DNA from: Musicola paradisiaca NCPPB 2511
GTDB taxonomy: Bacteria; Pseudomonadota; Gammaproteobacteria; Enterobacterales; Enterobacteriaceae
Assembly: GCF_000400505.1 (NCBI RefSeq)
Contig: NZ_CM001857.1
Location: forward strand, 118,320 to 182,319
Direction of reading: 5' to 3'
Length of the DNA stretch: 64,000 bases
The position numbers and the translations under genes are program-made. This document shows, in pieces, positions 35,700-45,405 of the stretch. How positions within the stretch are numbered: the first letter of the stretch is position 1; every line of letters starts with the position of its first letter. Under the pieces are notes generated by a model that was not told where the DNA came from, ran no database searches, and worked only from the letters and a program-made list of their open reading frames with translations.

Positions 35700-37295
35700 A
35701 TGGTCACCAGAAGACGTTTTCTTGCCGGTTGCGCAACCGTACCTTTCCTGTCCTGGCTCAATCTGAACACCGCATTTGCCGATACGCCGCCTTCCATGCT
35801 GGTGATGGCGATGCAGCTCGATAACATGACCAGTCTCGATCCGCAGGAGTGCTTTGAGACGGTGGGCACCGAAGTTATCGGCAACCTGTACCAGCGCTTA
35901 GTGATGCCGAACCCGTCCAACCCGCAGGAGGTGATCGGTGATCTGGCGAGCAGTTGGGCCGTCAGCAATGAAGGCCAAACCTTTACCTTTCATCTCAATC
36001 CGCAAGCCAAATTCGCTGATGGTGCGCCTGTCACCGCAGAAGACGCCGCATTTTCGTTGCAGCGTGCGGTGAAGCTGGATAAAAGTCCGGCCTTTATCAT
36101 CAACCAGTTCGGTTTCACCAAAGACAACGTGGAACAGCGCATTACCGCGCCGGATGCCCACACGCTGGTGCTGAATCTGGAAAAACCGGCGGCGGAAACC
36201 TTCCTGCTTTATTGCCTGTCGGCGCCGGTGGGCAGCGTAGTCCAGAAGAAAATCGCGCTGGCTAACCAGCAGAACAACGACCTGGGCAACCAGTGGATCA
36301 AGCAGAATAGCGCCGGTTCCGGCCCGTTCACGCTGGTGAGCTGGAAACCCAGCGAAAGTATCATTCTGCAGAAAAACGATAATTTCCCTGGGGATAATGT
36401 CTTCAAACGTGTGCTGCTCAAGCATATCGTCGATCCGTCCGCTCAGTTGCTGATGCTGCAAAAAGGGGATGTGGATATTGCCCGTGATCTGACGACGGAA
36501 CAGATTCGCCCGTTGCTGAACGACAGCAACTACCATCTGGTGCGTCAGAGCATTGCCAGCCTGATGTTGCTTTCCTGCAATACCGGCAACGAATTCCTGA
36601 AAAAGCCGCAGGTATGGCAGGCGATTAAATGGGCGCTGGATTACGACAGCATCCAGAAAAACATTCTGCCGCTGACCCATAAAGTGCATCAGAGTTTCCT
36701 GCCGGACGGTTTCCCGGCGGCGCTGGGCGACAACCCGTTCCATCTGGATGTCGCCAAGGCCAAAGCGCTGTTGAAAGACGCCGGATACCCGGATGGTTTT
36801 GAGATCACCATGGATCATTACTCCGCCCAGCCGTTCCCGGATATCGCACAGGCAATCCAGACGCAGCTCGGCGCTATCGGCATCAAGGTGAAGCTGATTG
36901 CGGCGGAAAACCGTCAGGTATTGACCAAAATGCGCGCTCGCCAGCAGCAACTGGCGTTGACTGCCTGGGGCGCGGACTATTTTGATCCGAACTCCAACGC
37001 CGAAGCGTTCTGCATCAACACCGACAACAGCGACAGTGCCCGCAATCGCACATTGGCCTGGCGTTGTAACTGGTCTGATGATGCATTCAATCAAATGACC
37101 GAGCAGGCGCTGCATGAGAAGGACGCCGCCAAGCGTATCGAGCTGTACCAGACCCTGCAGCGCAAACACCGTGAACTGAGCCCGTTTACCGTGATGATGC
37201 AGTATGAAAGAACGCTGGCCTGTCGCAAGAATCTTAGCGGCGTCACGCTGACCGTACTGAGCAAGGTTCCCTACCAGCAGGTGAAGAAAGCCTGA
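35700..37295 (+). CDS. peptide ABC transporter substrate-binding protein (SBP_bac_5), system 1
   Basis: 531 residues. The N-terminus MVTRRRFLAGCATVPFLSW has a twin-arginine-type motif (TRRRFLA) followed by a hydrophobic stretch and AFA, so Tat export is likely. LAGC resembles a lipobox, but it lies before the hydrophobic stretch and is probably not used. The family core is intact: LDPQECFETVGTEVIGNLYQRL, LAPSWAV-like DLASSWAVSNEGQTFTFHL, GSGPFTLVSWKP and DAGYPDGFE. Exported receptor for the permease and ATPases that follow without gaps. Confidence 0.9.
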   Translation: MVTRRRFLAGCATVPFLSWLNLNTAFADTPPSMLVMAMQLDNMTSLDPQECFETVGTEVIGNLYQRLVMPNPSNPQEVIGDLASSWAVSNEGQTFTFHLNPQAKFADGAPVTAEDAAFSLQRAVKLDKSPAFIINQFGFTKDNVEQRITAPDAHTLVLNLEKPAAETFLLYCLSAPVGSVVQKKIALANQQNNDLGNQWIKQNSAGSGPFTLVSWKPSESIILQKNDNFPGDNVFKRVLLKHIVDPSAQLLMLQKGDVDIARDLTTEQIRPLLNDSNYHLVRQSIASLMLLSCNTGNEFLKKPQVWQAIKWALDYDSIQKNILPLTHKVHQSFLPDGFPAALGDNPFHLDVAKAKALLKDAGYPDGFEITMDHYSAQPFPDIAQAIQTQLGAIGIKVKLIAAENRQVLTKMRARQQQLALTAWGADYFDPNSNAEAFCINTDNSDSARNRTLAWRCNWSDDAFNQMTEQALHEKDAAKRIELYQTLQRKHRELSPFTVMMQYERTLACRKNLSGVTLTVLSKVPYQQVKKA

Positions 37296-38305
37296 TGCGA
37301 ATGTTGACCCGCTTTTTCAGTACGCTTGGCAGTCTGGCGCTGACGTTGTTGGGGCTTTCCATATTGACCTTCTTTATCGGTCGCATTATGCCGACCGACC
37401 CGGTACTGGCGGCCGTGGGGGATAATGCCCCACAGGCCGTCGTGGAACGGGTTCGACAGGAAATGGGGCTGGATCAGCCCCTGTGGATCCAATACGGTCA
37501 TTACCTCAACCAATTGTTGCACGGCGACCTTGGTCGCTCGGTGCTGACCTCCAATCCGGTGGTTTCCGATATCGCCCGTTATTTCCCCGCCACGCTGGAA
37601 CTGGCAACCGCTGCGATTATCGTCGCCGCGTTGCTTGGCATTCCGTTGGGCGTGTGGGCGGCGGTGCGCCAGGGGCGCTGGGTGGATCAGACGATACGTG
37701 TCATCTGCCTGGCTGGGCACTCGTTGCCGGTGTTTGTGCTGGCGCTGATGAGCTTGTTGATTTTCTACGCGGTGCTCGATATCGCGCCAGGGCCGGGGCG
37801 TCAGGACATTATCTTTCAGGATATGGTGCCGCACGTTACGGGTTTGCTGACGGTGGATTCCCTGCTGGCCCGTGACTATGACGCCCTGCGCGATGCGCTG
37901 GCGCACATGGTGCAGCCGGTATTGATCCTGGCGTATTTCAGCATGGCCTATATCACGCGCATGACCCGTACCTTCATGCTCAATGCGCTGAATGGCGAAT
38001 TCGTGATTACCGCCCGTGCCAAGGGGTTGTCCTCCCGCCGGGTGATTTGGCGGCATGCCTTTCCCACCGTGGCGGTGCAACTGGTGACGGTACTCGCGCT
38101 GACCTATGCCGGCCTGCTGGAGGGGGCGGTGGTGACGGAAAACGTCTTCTCCTGGCCGGGCCTGGGGCAATATCTCACCAATGCGCTGCTCAATGCGGAC
38201 ATGAACCCGGTCGTCGGCGCCACGCTGCTGGTCGGTGCGGTGTATGTACTGCTTAACCTGCTGGCTGACATTCTCTATCGACTTTTGGATCCCCGAGTAA
38301 CATGA
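37295..38305 (+). CDS. peptide ABC transporter permease, DppB type, system 1
   Basis: 336 residues with six membrane segments. The start overlaps the last base of the preceding stop (TGATG). The DppB signature is present: MRQEMGLDQP-like VRQEMGLDQPLWIQYGHYL near residue 50, and the EAA loop YITRMTRTFMLNALNGEFVITARAKGLS near residue 230. Confidence 0.9.
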   Translation: MRMLTRFFSTLGSLALTLLGLSILTFFIGRIMPTDPVLAAVGDNAPQAVVERVRQEMGLDQPLWIQYGHYLNQLLHGDLGRSVLTSNPVVSDIARYFPATLELATAAIIVAALLGIPLGVWAAVRQGRWVDQTIRVICLAGHSLPVFVLALMSLLIFYAVLDIAPGPGRQDIIFQDMVPHVTGLLTVDSLLARDYDALRDALAHMVQPVLILAYFSMAYITRMTRTFMLNALNGEFVITARAKGLSSRRVIWRHAFPTVAVQLVTVLALTYAGLLEGAVVTENVFSWPGLGQYLTNALLNADMNPVVGATLLVGAVYVLLNLLADILYRLLDPRVT

Positions 38306-39204
38306 GTTTCTTAGTCTCACGAGCCTGGTTGCTCGACGAAACCCCCGCAACGCGCCGTCAGGCGGTCTGGGGGCAACGCTACCGGCTGTGGCTGGGGCTG
38401 CGCACTAACCCGCTGGCGATGATAGGGTTGATCATCATCACGCTGGTGCTGTTGTTGTCGCTGGCCGCGCCGTTGCTGACGCCTTACTATCCCGGCTTTC
38501 AGGATCTCTCCAATCGACTGGCGGCGCCGTCATCGGCGCACTGGCTGGGTACGGACGAACTGGGGCGCGATGTGTACACCCGCATCCTGTTCGGCGGACG
38601 CACCACGCTCGGTATGGTGATCGCGGTGGTGGCGCTGACCGCGCCGCTCGGCCTGTTGATCGGCTGTATCGCCGGCTACGCGGGCAGTTGGCTGGATAAA
38701 ACCCTGATGCGGTTGACGGATATCTTTTTGGCGTTCCCGCGCCTGGTGCTGGCGCTGGCGTTTGTCGCGGCGCTCAAACCGGGGGTGGAAAGCGCCATTC
38801 TGGCGATTGCGCTGACCGCCTGGCCGCCTTATGCCCGTCTGGCGCGGGCGGAAACGCTGCAGTTTCGCAACAGCGATTTCATCGCCGCCTGCCGTCTGAC
38901 CGGCGCCTCGCCGTTTCGCATCATCCTGCGGCACATCATGCCGTTGTGCGTGCCGAGCCTGATCGTGCGCGTCACGCTGGATATGAGCTCCATCATCATT
39001 ACCGCCGCCAGCCTCGGCTTCCTCGGCATGGGGGCGCAGCCGCCGTCGCCGGAGTGGGGCACCATGATCGCCACGGCGCGCCGTTTCCTGTTCAACGCCT
39101 GGTGGGTGCCGCTGGTGCCCTGCATCGCGATTTTCCTGACCTCGCTGGCGTTCAACTTCCTGGGCGACGGCCTGCGTGATGTGCTGGATCCGAAGGAGCG
39201 TTAA
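38302..39204 (+). CDS. peptide ABC transporter permease, DppC type, system 1
   Basis: 300 residues. It overlaps the DppB-like gene by 4 bases. After an N-terminal cytoplasmic stretch and a first membrane segment comes HWLGTDELGRDVYTRILFGGR, then the EAA loop ARAETLQFRNSDFIAACRLTGA and GFLGMGAQPPSPEWG, all diagnostic of the second permease in Dpp/Opp-type importers. Confidence 0.9.
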   Translation: MSFLVSRAWLLDETPATRRQAVWGQRYRLWLGLRTNPLAMIGLIIITLVLLLSLAAPLLTPYYPGFQDLSNRLAAPSSAHWLGTDELGRDVYTRILFGGRTTLGMVIAVVALTAPLGLLIGCIAGYAGSWLDKTLMRLTDIFLAFPRLVLALAFVAALKPGVESAILAIALTAWPPYARLARAETLQFRNSDFIAACRLTGASPFRIILRHIMPLCVPSLIVRVTLDMSSIIITAASLGFLGMGAQPPSPEWGTMIATARRFLFNAWWVPLVPCIAIFLTSLAFNFLGDGLRDVLDPKER

Positions 39205-40035
39205 ATGCTGGTAGAAATTGAAAATCTTCGCATCTCCTTCGTTAACCGAACGGAGACGTTCGAGGCCGTGCGCGGCATCTCGCTGAGCGTGGGGAAAGAA
39301 AAATTCGCCATTGTCGGGGAGAGCGGTTCCGGCAAGTCCCTCACTGCCCGCAGCCTGATGCAGTTGTTGCCCGGCAACGCCCGTATCGAGGCCGACAAGC
39401 TTAGCTTCGACGGCATCGACTTGCGCGGCGCCAGCGAGAAAACCTTGCGCCAGATTCGCGGCAAGCGCGTCGGCTTTATCCTGCAAGACCCGAAATATTC
39501 CCTGAACCCGGTGATGACCATCGGCCAGCAGATCGCCGAAGCCTGGCGCGAGCACAAAGGCGGCAGCCGCCGCGCCGCGATGGATGCGGCAGTGGCGCTG
39601 CTGGAGCAGGTGCGTATTCGCGATCCTCAACGGGTGGCGGGGCGCTATCCCCATGAAGTCTCCGGCGGGATGGGGCAACGGGTGATGATCGCCATGATGC
39701 TGGCGCCGGATCCGGAACTGTTGATCGCCGACGAACCCACTTCCGCGCTGGACGCCACCGTTCAGGCGGAGATCCTGTCGTTGATCGACGATCTGGTTTC
39801 CCAACGCGGCATGGGGCTGATCCTGATCAGCCACGATCTGCCGTTGGTGTCGCACTTCTGCGATCGTGTGGCGGTGATGTACGCCGGCCGGATCGTGGAA
39901 ATGCTGAAAGCCAGCGAACTGATGCAGGCGCAGCATCCTTATACCCAGGGGCTGCTGGCCTGCCTGCCTTCGCTGCGGCACCCGCGCGAGCGGCTGCAAG
40001 TCTTGCAGCGCGACCCGGCCTGGAGGAACGCATGA
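39205..40035 (+). CDS. peptide ABC transporter ATP-binding protein, DppD type, system 1
   Basis: 276 residues, shorter than the usual 320 for DppD. Walker [14 protein letters not shown]-loop ILQDPKYSLNP, signature VSGGMGQRVMIA, Walker [13 protein letters not shown] and the H-loop ISHDLPLVS are intact. The C-terminal oligopeptide extension with its cysteines is reduced. Confidence 0.9.
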   Translation: MLVEIENLRISFVNRTETFEAVRGISLSVGKEKFAIVGESGSGKSLTARSLMQLLPGNARIEADKLSFDGIDLRGASEKTLRQIRGKRVGFILQDPKYSLNPVMTIGQQIAEAWREHKGGSRRAAMDAAVALLEQVRIRDPQRVAGRYPHEVSGGMGQRVMIAMMLAPDPELLIADEPTSALDATVQAEILSLIDDLVSQRGMGLILISHDLPLVSHFCDRVAVMYAGRIVEMLKASELMQAQHPYTQGLLACLPSLRHPRERLQVLQRDPAWRNA

Positions 40036-40772
40036 TTCATGTAGAAAACCTGCGGATTGCATTTGGCGGTCTTGAGGTGGTCAAAGGCGTGTCCTTTGAC
40101 GTGGAAAGCGGCGGCAGTTTCGGCATGGTGGGGGAGAGCGGCTCCGGTAAATCCACCATTCTGCGGGCGATGGCCGGGTTAAACCGATACTGGCAAGGGG
40201 GGATTACCTTTGGCGGTATGTCGCTGGCCGGTCGGCAGGATCGTCATTTCTACCGTCAGGTGCAGATGGTGTTTCAGGATCCGTATGGTTCGCTGCATCC
40301 GCGTCAGACTATCGATCGCATTTTGCACGAACCGCTGCTGGTGCACCGTTTCGATCGGGCGGAGCAGCGTATCGCCAGGGCGCTGGAGGAAGTCGGGCTG
40401 CCGGCGGCGGTACGCTTCCGGTTTCCGCATCAGCTCTCCGGCGGCCAGCGTCAGCGGGTGGCGATCGCCCGTGCGCTGATTGCCGAACCGGAGGTGCTGC
40501 TGCTGGATGAGCCGACCTCGGCGTTGGATGTGTCGGTGCAGGCGGAAATCCTTAACCTGCTGGCGGACTTACGCCACGAGCGTAAGCTCACCTACATCAT
40601 GGTCAGCCATAACCTGGCGGTGGTGTCGCACCTCTGCCAGCGGGTGGGCGTGATGCAGCATGGCGAAATGGTGGAACAGGTCAGTACCGATGATTTGCGC
40701 GCCCGCCGCGTCAGCCATGCGCACACCGCAGAACTGTACGATTTAAGCATGACGCTGGAGGAACCGGCATGA
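40032..40772 (+). CDS. peptide ABC transporter ATP-binding protein, DppF type, system 1
   Basis: 246 residues, overlapping the preceding ATPase gene by 4 bases. Walker [14 protein letters not shown]-loop VFQDPYGSLHPRQT, signature LSGGQRQRVAIA, Walker B LLLDEPTSALD and H-loop VSHNLAVVS. Lacks the typical C-terminal domain of DppF, like its partner. The pair is complete for a heterodimeric peptide importer. Confidence 0.9.
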   Translation: MIHVENLRIAFGGLEVVKGVSFDVESGGSFGMVGESGSGKSTILRAMAGLNRYWQGGITFGGMSLAGRQDRHFYRQVQMVFQDPYGSLHPRQTIDRILHEPLLVHRFDRAEQRIARALEEVGLPAAVRFRFPHQLSGGQRQRVAIARALIAEPEVLLLDEPTSALDVSVQAEILNLLADLRHERKLTYIMVSHNLAVVSHLCQRVGVMQHGEMVEQVSTDDLRARRVSHAHTAELYDLSMTLEEPA

Positions 40773-42280
40773 CATTACACTGGCAGCGGGCGATCGACAT
40801 CGCCCGCGACATCACCCAGCGCTGGAATCAGCCGGGGCAACCCGGCGGCGCCATCACGTTGTTTGATGGCGAGCAGATTCGCGCCGCCTGCTGCGGCGGG
40901 CTGGCGGATCTGGCGCAACAGACGCCGTTTACCGCCCAAAGCGTGGTGCGCTTTGCTTCTGTGACCAAGCATTTGTTTGCATCCCTGGCCACCGGCCCGG
41001 CCAGCAATCACCTGGCGCTGAGCGACCGTCTCGACCGGCATCTGCCGCAGTTGACCGGCGATAACGGCAAGGTGACGGTGGGGCAGGCGCTGGATATGAC
41101 GTCCGGCCTGCCGGACGTGCGGGAAAACCTGTCGCTGCTGGGGCTGTCGGTTTACAACGCCACCTCCGCCGCCAGCCTGCTGGCGTATCTGGCGCAGTGG
41201 GGCGATCTCAACTACCCGGCAGGCAGCGAAATTTCTTATACCAATACCGGCTATCGGTTGGTGGAAGAAGCGCTGAAAGCCAAAGGCGTCTACTTTGCCG
41301 ATTTGCTCGACCGCCACATCAACCAGCCGTTGGGCATTGCGCTGCATGCGCCGGAAACCTGGTTCGACATCGTACCGGGGTTGGTGCCGGGTTATTGGCA
41401 GTCGCCGCAGGGCTGGATGTTGTCTTGCGCCGGTTTGCATCTGTCCACTTCCGGTTGCGTGGCGGGCAGCGTGCAGGATCTGACGCGCTGGCTGCAATCG
41501 GTATTGACGAATCAGGGGCCGGGCGAAGGCGTGCTGGCGCGCCTGACGCAGCCGCGTTATCTGAGCGACGGCCGTCAGACCGGTTATGGGCTGGGGATGG
41601 CGCATAGCCAGTTAGGCTCGGTGCCGCTGGTGGGGCATGGCGGTTCTCACGCCGGTTACAAGAGTTATTTCCTGCTCGATCCTGAACGGAAAATCGGGCT
41701 GGCGCTGGTGGCCAACCGGGAAGATGTCGCCACCTACGACTGCGCGCTGAAAGTGATGTCGGCGTTGCTGGATCAACCGCTGCCGCCGAAAGGCCACCGC
41801 CTGACGCCGGGTTTGTATGTGGCGGAACACGGCGGGGACTGGCTGGAGGTGACAGCACCGGGCGCTTGCTGGCTGGGCGCGTCGGAAACGCTGTACCTTG
41901 ATGACGAACCGGGCGTGGCGGTGTCGCTTTCCAGCCACCTGCCGATGCGCTTGCGCCAGAACGGCGTGGCGATCGAAGGGGAAATCGGCCATGCGCCGAA
42001 GCGTTTCCTGCCGGTAGAGGCGGACGACAGCGTATCCCGGTTGCAGGGGCGTTGGCGGGTGCCGGCGTGTCGCAGCGAACTGGTGATCGACGGCGCGAAC
42101 ATCGTGATGGGCATCGGCCCGGCGGCGATTGCGGGCACGTTGCAGCCGTTGGGCAATGGCCGATCGCTCGCCACCGTTCAGGACGGCCTGTGGGAAAAAC
42201 GCTTCTCGCTGCTGCCGGATGGCGACGAGCTGATTCTGCTGCTTAACCGCAGCCGGGTGGTGAGGTATCAGCGCGGGTGA
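40769..42280 (+). CDS. D-aminopeptidase of the serine beta-lactamase fold
   Basis: 503 residues. The active-site set of class C-like peptidases is visible: SxxK in RFASVTKHLFA near residue 65, YxN in ISYTNTGY near residue 156, and HxG in VGHGGSHAG near residue 290. A C-terminal beta-rich part of about 160 residues follows, as in D-aminopeptidase DAP of Brucella/Ochrobactrum, which removes N-terminal D-residues from peptides. No signal peptide: it would act on peptides imported by the ABC system encoded upstream, with which it overlaps by 4 bases. Confidence 0.85.
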   Translation: MTLHWQRAIDIARDITQRWNQPGQPGGAITLFDGEQIRAACCGGLADLAQQTPFTAQSVVRFASVTKHLFASLATGPASNHLALSDRLDRHLPQLTGDNGKVTVGQALDMTSGLPDVRENLSLLGLSVYNATSAASLLAYLAQWGDLNYPAGSEISYTNTGYRLVEEALKAKGVYFADLLDRHINQPLGIALHAPETWFDIVPGLVPGYWQSPQGWMLSCAGLHLSTSGCVAGSVQDLTRWLQSVLTNQGPGEGVLARLTQPRYLSDGRQTGYGLGMAHSQLGSVPLVGHGGSHAGYKSYFLLDPERKIGLALVANREDVATYDCALKVMSALLDQPLPPKGHRLTPGLYVAEHGGDWLEVTAPGACWLGASETLYLDDEPGVAVSLSSHLPMRLRQNGVAIEGEIGHAPKRFLPVEADDSVSRLQGRWRVPACRSELVIDGANIVMGIGPAAIAGTLQPLGNGRSLATVQDGLWEKRFSLLPDGDELILLLNRSRVVRYQRG

Positions 42281-42402
42281 GGTGAACGCACCTGACGCGC
42301 ATTTCTCTTCCGGTCTTATCCTCTCCGGTTTACTCGCTGCGCTCAGCCGTTGGGCCGAGTGCAGCGAGTGCCGTTTTGCCTGCCTGCGGTACGAAGGCCG
42401 GT

Positions 42403-43362
42403 TTAGCGGTAGATGCCTACCACCGGGGTGCCGCCGACGTAGCCGTAGCCGCGGTACATCCCTTCGCTATTGAACGGCAGGGCGATATTGCCGTAATGGT
42501 CGACGGCGATCAGCCCGCCGCTGCCGCCCAGCGCGTTGATTTTCGCCATCACCACCTTATCGGCGGCGTCCGGCAACGGCAGGCTGGCGTACTCCATCAG
42601 CGCCGACACGTCGTAAGCGGCGACGGTACGCATGAAGACTTCGCCGGTGCCGGTGCAGGAAACGGCCACCGTCTGGTTATTGGCGTAGCAGCCCGCGCCG
42701 ACAATCGGCGAGTCGCCAACGCGGCCGACCTGTTTGTTGGTCATGCCGCCGGTGGAGGTGGCGGCGGCCAGGTTGCCTGCCGCATCCAGCGCGACCGCGC
42801 CGACGGTGCCGAACTTGCGATCCGGGTCGATCGGATCGGCGCCCTGCGCCTGACGTTCGCCGTCGTGATCCAGCAGGATCTGGCCTGCGCCGGCCTGCGC
42901 TCTCAGCAACTGCTGGTAGCGTTCATCGGTGGAGAAGAACGTCGGTTCCACCATTTCCAGCCCGTGATCGCGGGCGAACGCCTCCGCGCCGGCGGCGGTG
43001 AACATCACATGCGGGCTGCGTTCCAGCACCGTGCGTGCCGCCAGTACCGGGTTACGGATATGGCTGACGCCGGTCACGGCCCCGGCCTGTAACGAGTGGC
43101 CGTCCATCACGCAGGCGTCCAGCTCGTGGGTGCCCTGATGGGTAAACACCGAACCTCTGCCCGCGTTGAACAGCGGACACTCTTCCAGCAGGCGTACCGC
43201 CTCGGTAACGGCGTCCAGCGCACTGCCGTGGGCGGCCAGAATGTCCTGACCGCGGGTGACGATAGACAGCAGCGCCGCACGGTAGCGTTGTTCTTTGTCA
43301 CTGCTCATGGCCGACCGGCTGAGCGCGCCCGCGCCGCCATGGATCACAATTACTGGTTTCAT
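42403..43362 (-). CDS. iaaA: isoaspartyl peptidase / L-asparaginase (Ntn hydrolase)
   Basis: 319 residues. N-terminal VIVIHGGAGALSR, NAGRGSVFT, and the autocleavage site GTVGAVALD, where Thr near residue 179 becomes the N-terminal nucleophile of the beta subunit; GGMTNKQVGRVGDSP and GTGEVFMR follow as in IaaA. It hydrolyses isoaspartyl dipeptides and some asparagine. GAGGGC lies before the start. First-placed downstream gene of the leftward operon and convergent with the D-aminopeptidase gene. Confidence 0.9.
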   Translation of the reverse strand: MKPVIVIHGGAGALSRSAMSSDKEQRYRAALLSIVTRGQDILAAHGSALDAVTEAVRLLEECPLFNAGRGSVFTHQGTHELDACVMDGHSLQAGAVTGVSHIRNPVLAARTVLERSPHVMFTAAGAEAFARDHGLEMVEPTFFSTDERYQQLLRAQAGAGQILLDHDGERQAQGADPIDPDRKFGTVGAVALDAAGNLAAATSTGGMTNKQVGRVGDSPIVGAGCYANNQTVAVSCTGTGEVFMRTVAAYDVSALMEYASLPLPDAADKVVMAKINALGGSGGLIAVDHYGNIALPFNSEGMYRGYGYVGGTPVVGIYR

Positions 43363-43389
43363 CGAATTGCCCTCGTTCGGATGCGAACG

Positions 43390-44211
43390 TTAATTTTGCG
43401 TAGTCGCCAGGTAGGAAAACGCCCCCAGCAGGCTGACGATCGGCGCGATGGTCGGGGATTGATAACCCACGGTGATCGCGTCTTTGCGCCTGACGCCGGG
43501 GATCAGGCAAAACAGGTCGGCCAGCACCGGTTTAGCCACCATCAGCTCTAATTCATACGGTGGTTGCAGGCGTGTGGTGGTCTCTGTATGCGCCTTCTGT
43601 ACTGCCTGGGTGGCGGCAGCGCGGATGACGTTGCGCGCCGCTTCCGGGCTGAGGGACTCCGCCGCCGTTTGGGAAATGGCGCGTTTCACGCAGGCAAAGT
43701 CCGTCGCCGGGTAGTAGCGGTTGATCCAGCTTTGCAGCGTATCATCACCGCTCACCAGCCACAGCGGCGTGTTCAGTTCGGCCCCTGCTGCGGCGTAGAT
43801 ATCGCTTTCGCCCATCACTTCGCCGTTGATTTTGACCCGATAGAAAGCGCGGCCATTGATGGTATGCGCCAGCACGCCGTGTTCTCCGGCCGCGCTGTGG
43901 TAGCCGATGAACATCAGACCGTCGAACTGTTGCTGCTGCAACCCTTCCACCATCGACAAACCGCGGGGTTTGCCCTGCACCAGACGGGCGCGCGGGTCGA
44001 TGTTTTCCGCCCGCAGGTTGGTCATGGCGGCGTGGCTGTCGGCCACCACCACTTCGCTGGCGCCGCCGGCGAACGCGCCTTCAATCGCGGCGTTGACCTC
44101 CTGTTCCATCAGACCACGGGCGATCTGATGCTCCGGCGCGCCGGGGCTGCACTGCTCCGGCCGCATGACGCCGGCAATACCTTCAATATCTGCAGAAATA
44201 AACACTTTCAT
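43390..44211 (-). CDS. DppA-type D-aminopeptidase (M55)
   Basis: 273 residues. The Zn ligands of the family are visible: Asp and Glu in FISADIEGIAG near residues 8-10, VVADSHAAM near residue 60, and GYHSAAGEHGVLAHT near residues 103-115. B. subtilis DppA is a self-compartmentalised D-aminopeptidase encoded with a dipeptide importer, the same context as here. AGGAA precedes the ATG. Confidence 0.9.
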   Translation of the reverse strand: MKVFISADIEGIAGVMRPEQCSPGAPEHQIARGLMEQEVNAAIEGAFAGGASEVVVADSHAAMTNLRAENIDPRARLVQGKPRGLSMVEGLQQQQFDGLMFIGYHSAAGEHGVLAHTINGRAFYRVKINGEVMGESDIYAAAGAELNTPLWLVSGDDTLQSWINRYYPATDFACVKRAISQTAAESLSPEAARNVIRAAATQAVQKAHTETTTRLQPPYELELMVAKPVLADLFCLIPGVRRKDAITVGYQSPTIAPIVSLLGAFSYLATTQN

Positions 44212-44221
44212 GTCGGGTTCC

Positions 44222-45280
44222 TTATTCGGGACGAACCTGGGATAAACGATCCAGCACCTGTGTCAACGACGGACGATGATGACCACGAAAACCCGTCACC
44301 GCCTCGGCCTGCAACAGGGCGTCCAGCACCGCATGCTCGGTGGCGTCGGCGGCGGCGTTGAGCATCGGTTCCAGCGCGGCGTCTTCCGGCGGCTGCGGCG
44401 TCGGGCAGGTGGAAAACGCCACGGCGATATCGCCGGAGCCGTGTCCCCAATAGCTGCCGAGCCGCCCCAGACCGGCGCCGGCGCGTCGGGCGATGCGCGT
44501 CAGTTGACGGGCGTCCAGCGGGGCGTCCGTCGCCATGATGATAATGATGGAGCCGGCGTCGCGCTGCGGCGCCAACTCCGGCAGCAGCGGGGCGATGGCC
44601 TCGCCGGCTTGTACGCCGTCCAGCGTGAGCGCCGACAGCGTGCCGAAATTCGCCAGCACCAACACCCCGAGGGTGGCGTTCAGTTCCGGGATCAGCCGGG
44701 AGGCGGTGCCGATGCCGCCTTTCAGGCCGAAGCAGCTCATACCGCGCCCGGCGCCCACGCTGCCGCGGGCGAAATCGACGCGGGCGTCGTCCAGCGCGGC
44801 CAGCGCCATCGGCTCGGTGACGGCCAGCGCCTGAATGTCGTTGAGCCAGCCGTCGTTGCACTCCAGCGCCAGCGGGTTGATGGTGGGCAGCGATCGGCCC
44901 AGTTCGGGATTTTTACCGATGGCGTCGCGTACCAGCGCCGTGAATAGCGTGCCGACCGACAGGGTATTGCTGAGCAGTATCGGGGTTTGCAGCCGTCCCA
45001 ACTCGTCAATCTGCACCAGCCCGACCGGTTTGGCGAAGCCGTTGAGTACCGCCGCGCCACAGGGTAACGGCTGGACGAACAGGTTAGCGCCGGGCGGCAC
45101 GATGGCGGTGACGCCGGTCTGGATGTCGCCGTCGGCCAGCGTAGAGTGACCGACGCGCACGCCGGGTACGTCGCTCAGACGATTGTGCTCGCCGGCTGGC
45201 AGACGCGGGGTTCCCAGCCGACGTTCTTCGCGCCAGCGCTGCAACAGCGGTTGCAGCCGCGCCTGTTGATAAAGGGTCAT
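44222..45280 (-). CDS. DmpA-type (S58/P1) aminopeptidase
   Basis: 352 residues. Characteristic parts: LSDVPGVRVGHSTL near the N-terminus, LPCGAAVLNGFAK, GSVGAGRGMSCFGLKGGIGTASR, and the autocleavage site near YWGHGSGDIAVAFSTC, where the Ser becomes the nucleophile. Known members release N-terminal L- or D-residues or beta-amino acids. Fits the D/iso-peptide theme. Start preceded by GAGGAC. Confidence 0.88.
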   Translation of the reverse strand: MTLYQQARLQPLLQRWREERRLGTPRLPAGEHNRLSDVPGVRVGHSTLADGDIQTGVTAIVPPGANLFVQPLPCGAAVLNGFAKPVGLVQIDELGRLQTPILLSNTLSVGTLFTALVRDAIGKNPELGRSLPTINPLALECNDGWLNDIQALAVTEPMALAALDDARVDFARGSVGAGRGMSCFGLKGGIGTASRLIPELNATLGVLVLANFGTLSALTLDGVQAGEAIAPLLPELAPQRDAGSIIIIMATDAPLDARQLTRIARRAGAGLGRLGSYWGHGSGDIAVAFSTCPTPQPPEDAALEPMLNAAADATEHAVLDALLQAEAVTGFRGHHRPSLTQVLDRLSQVRPE

Positions 45281-45405
45281 GATGTCCTCATTCCGCGTTG
45301 GGGCGCTCTTGCGCCGTTAAGCCGGTGTGAGCGGGCGCCGCCGGAGCGACGCGCTTGTCGTTGGCCCGCTCCGGCGTTCCGCCCATCGGCATGAGCGGTT
45401 CGGGG

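Noticed and set aside
38530-40062. 510-residue frame antisense to the peptide permease and ATPase genes
   Set aside because: Low-complexity Gln/Arg/His composition typical of a shadow; the sense strand encodes clear DppC- and DppD-like proteins.
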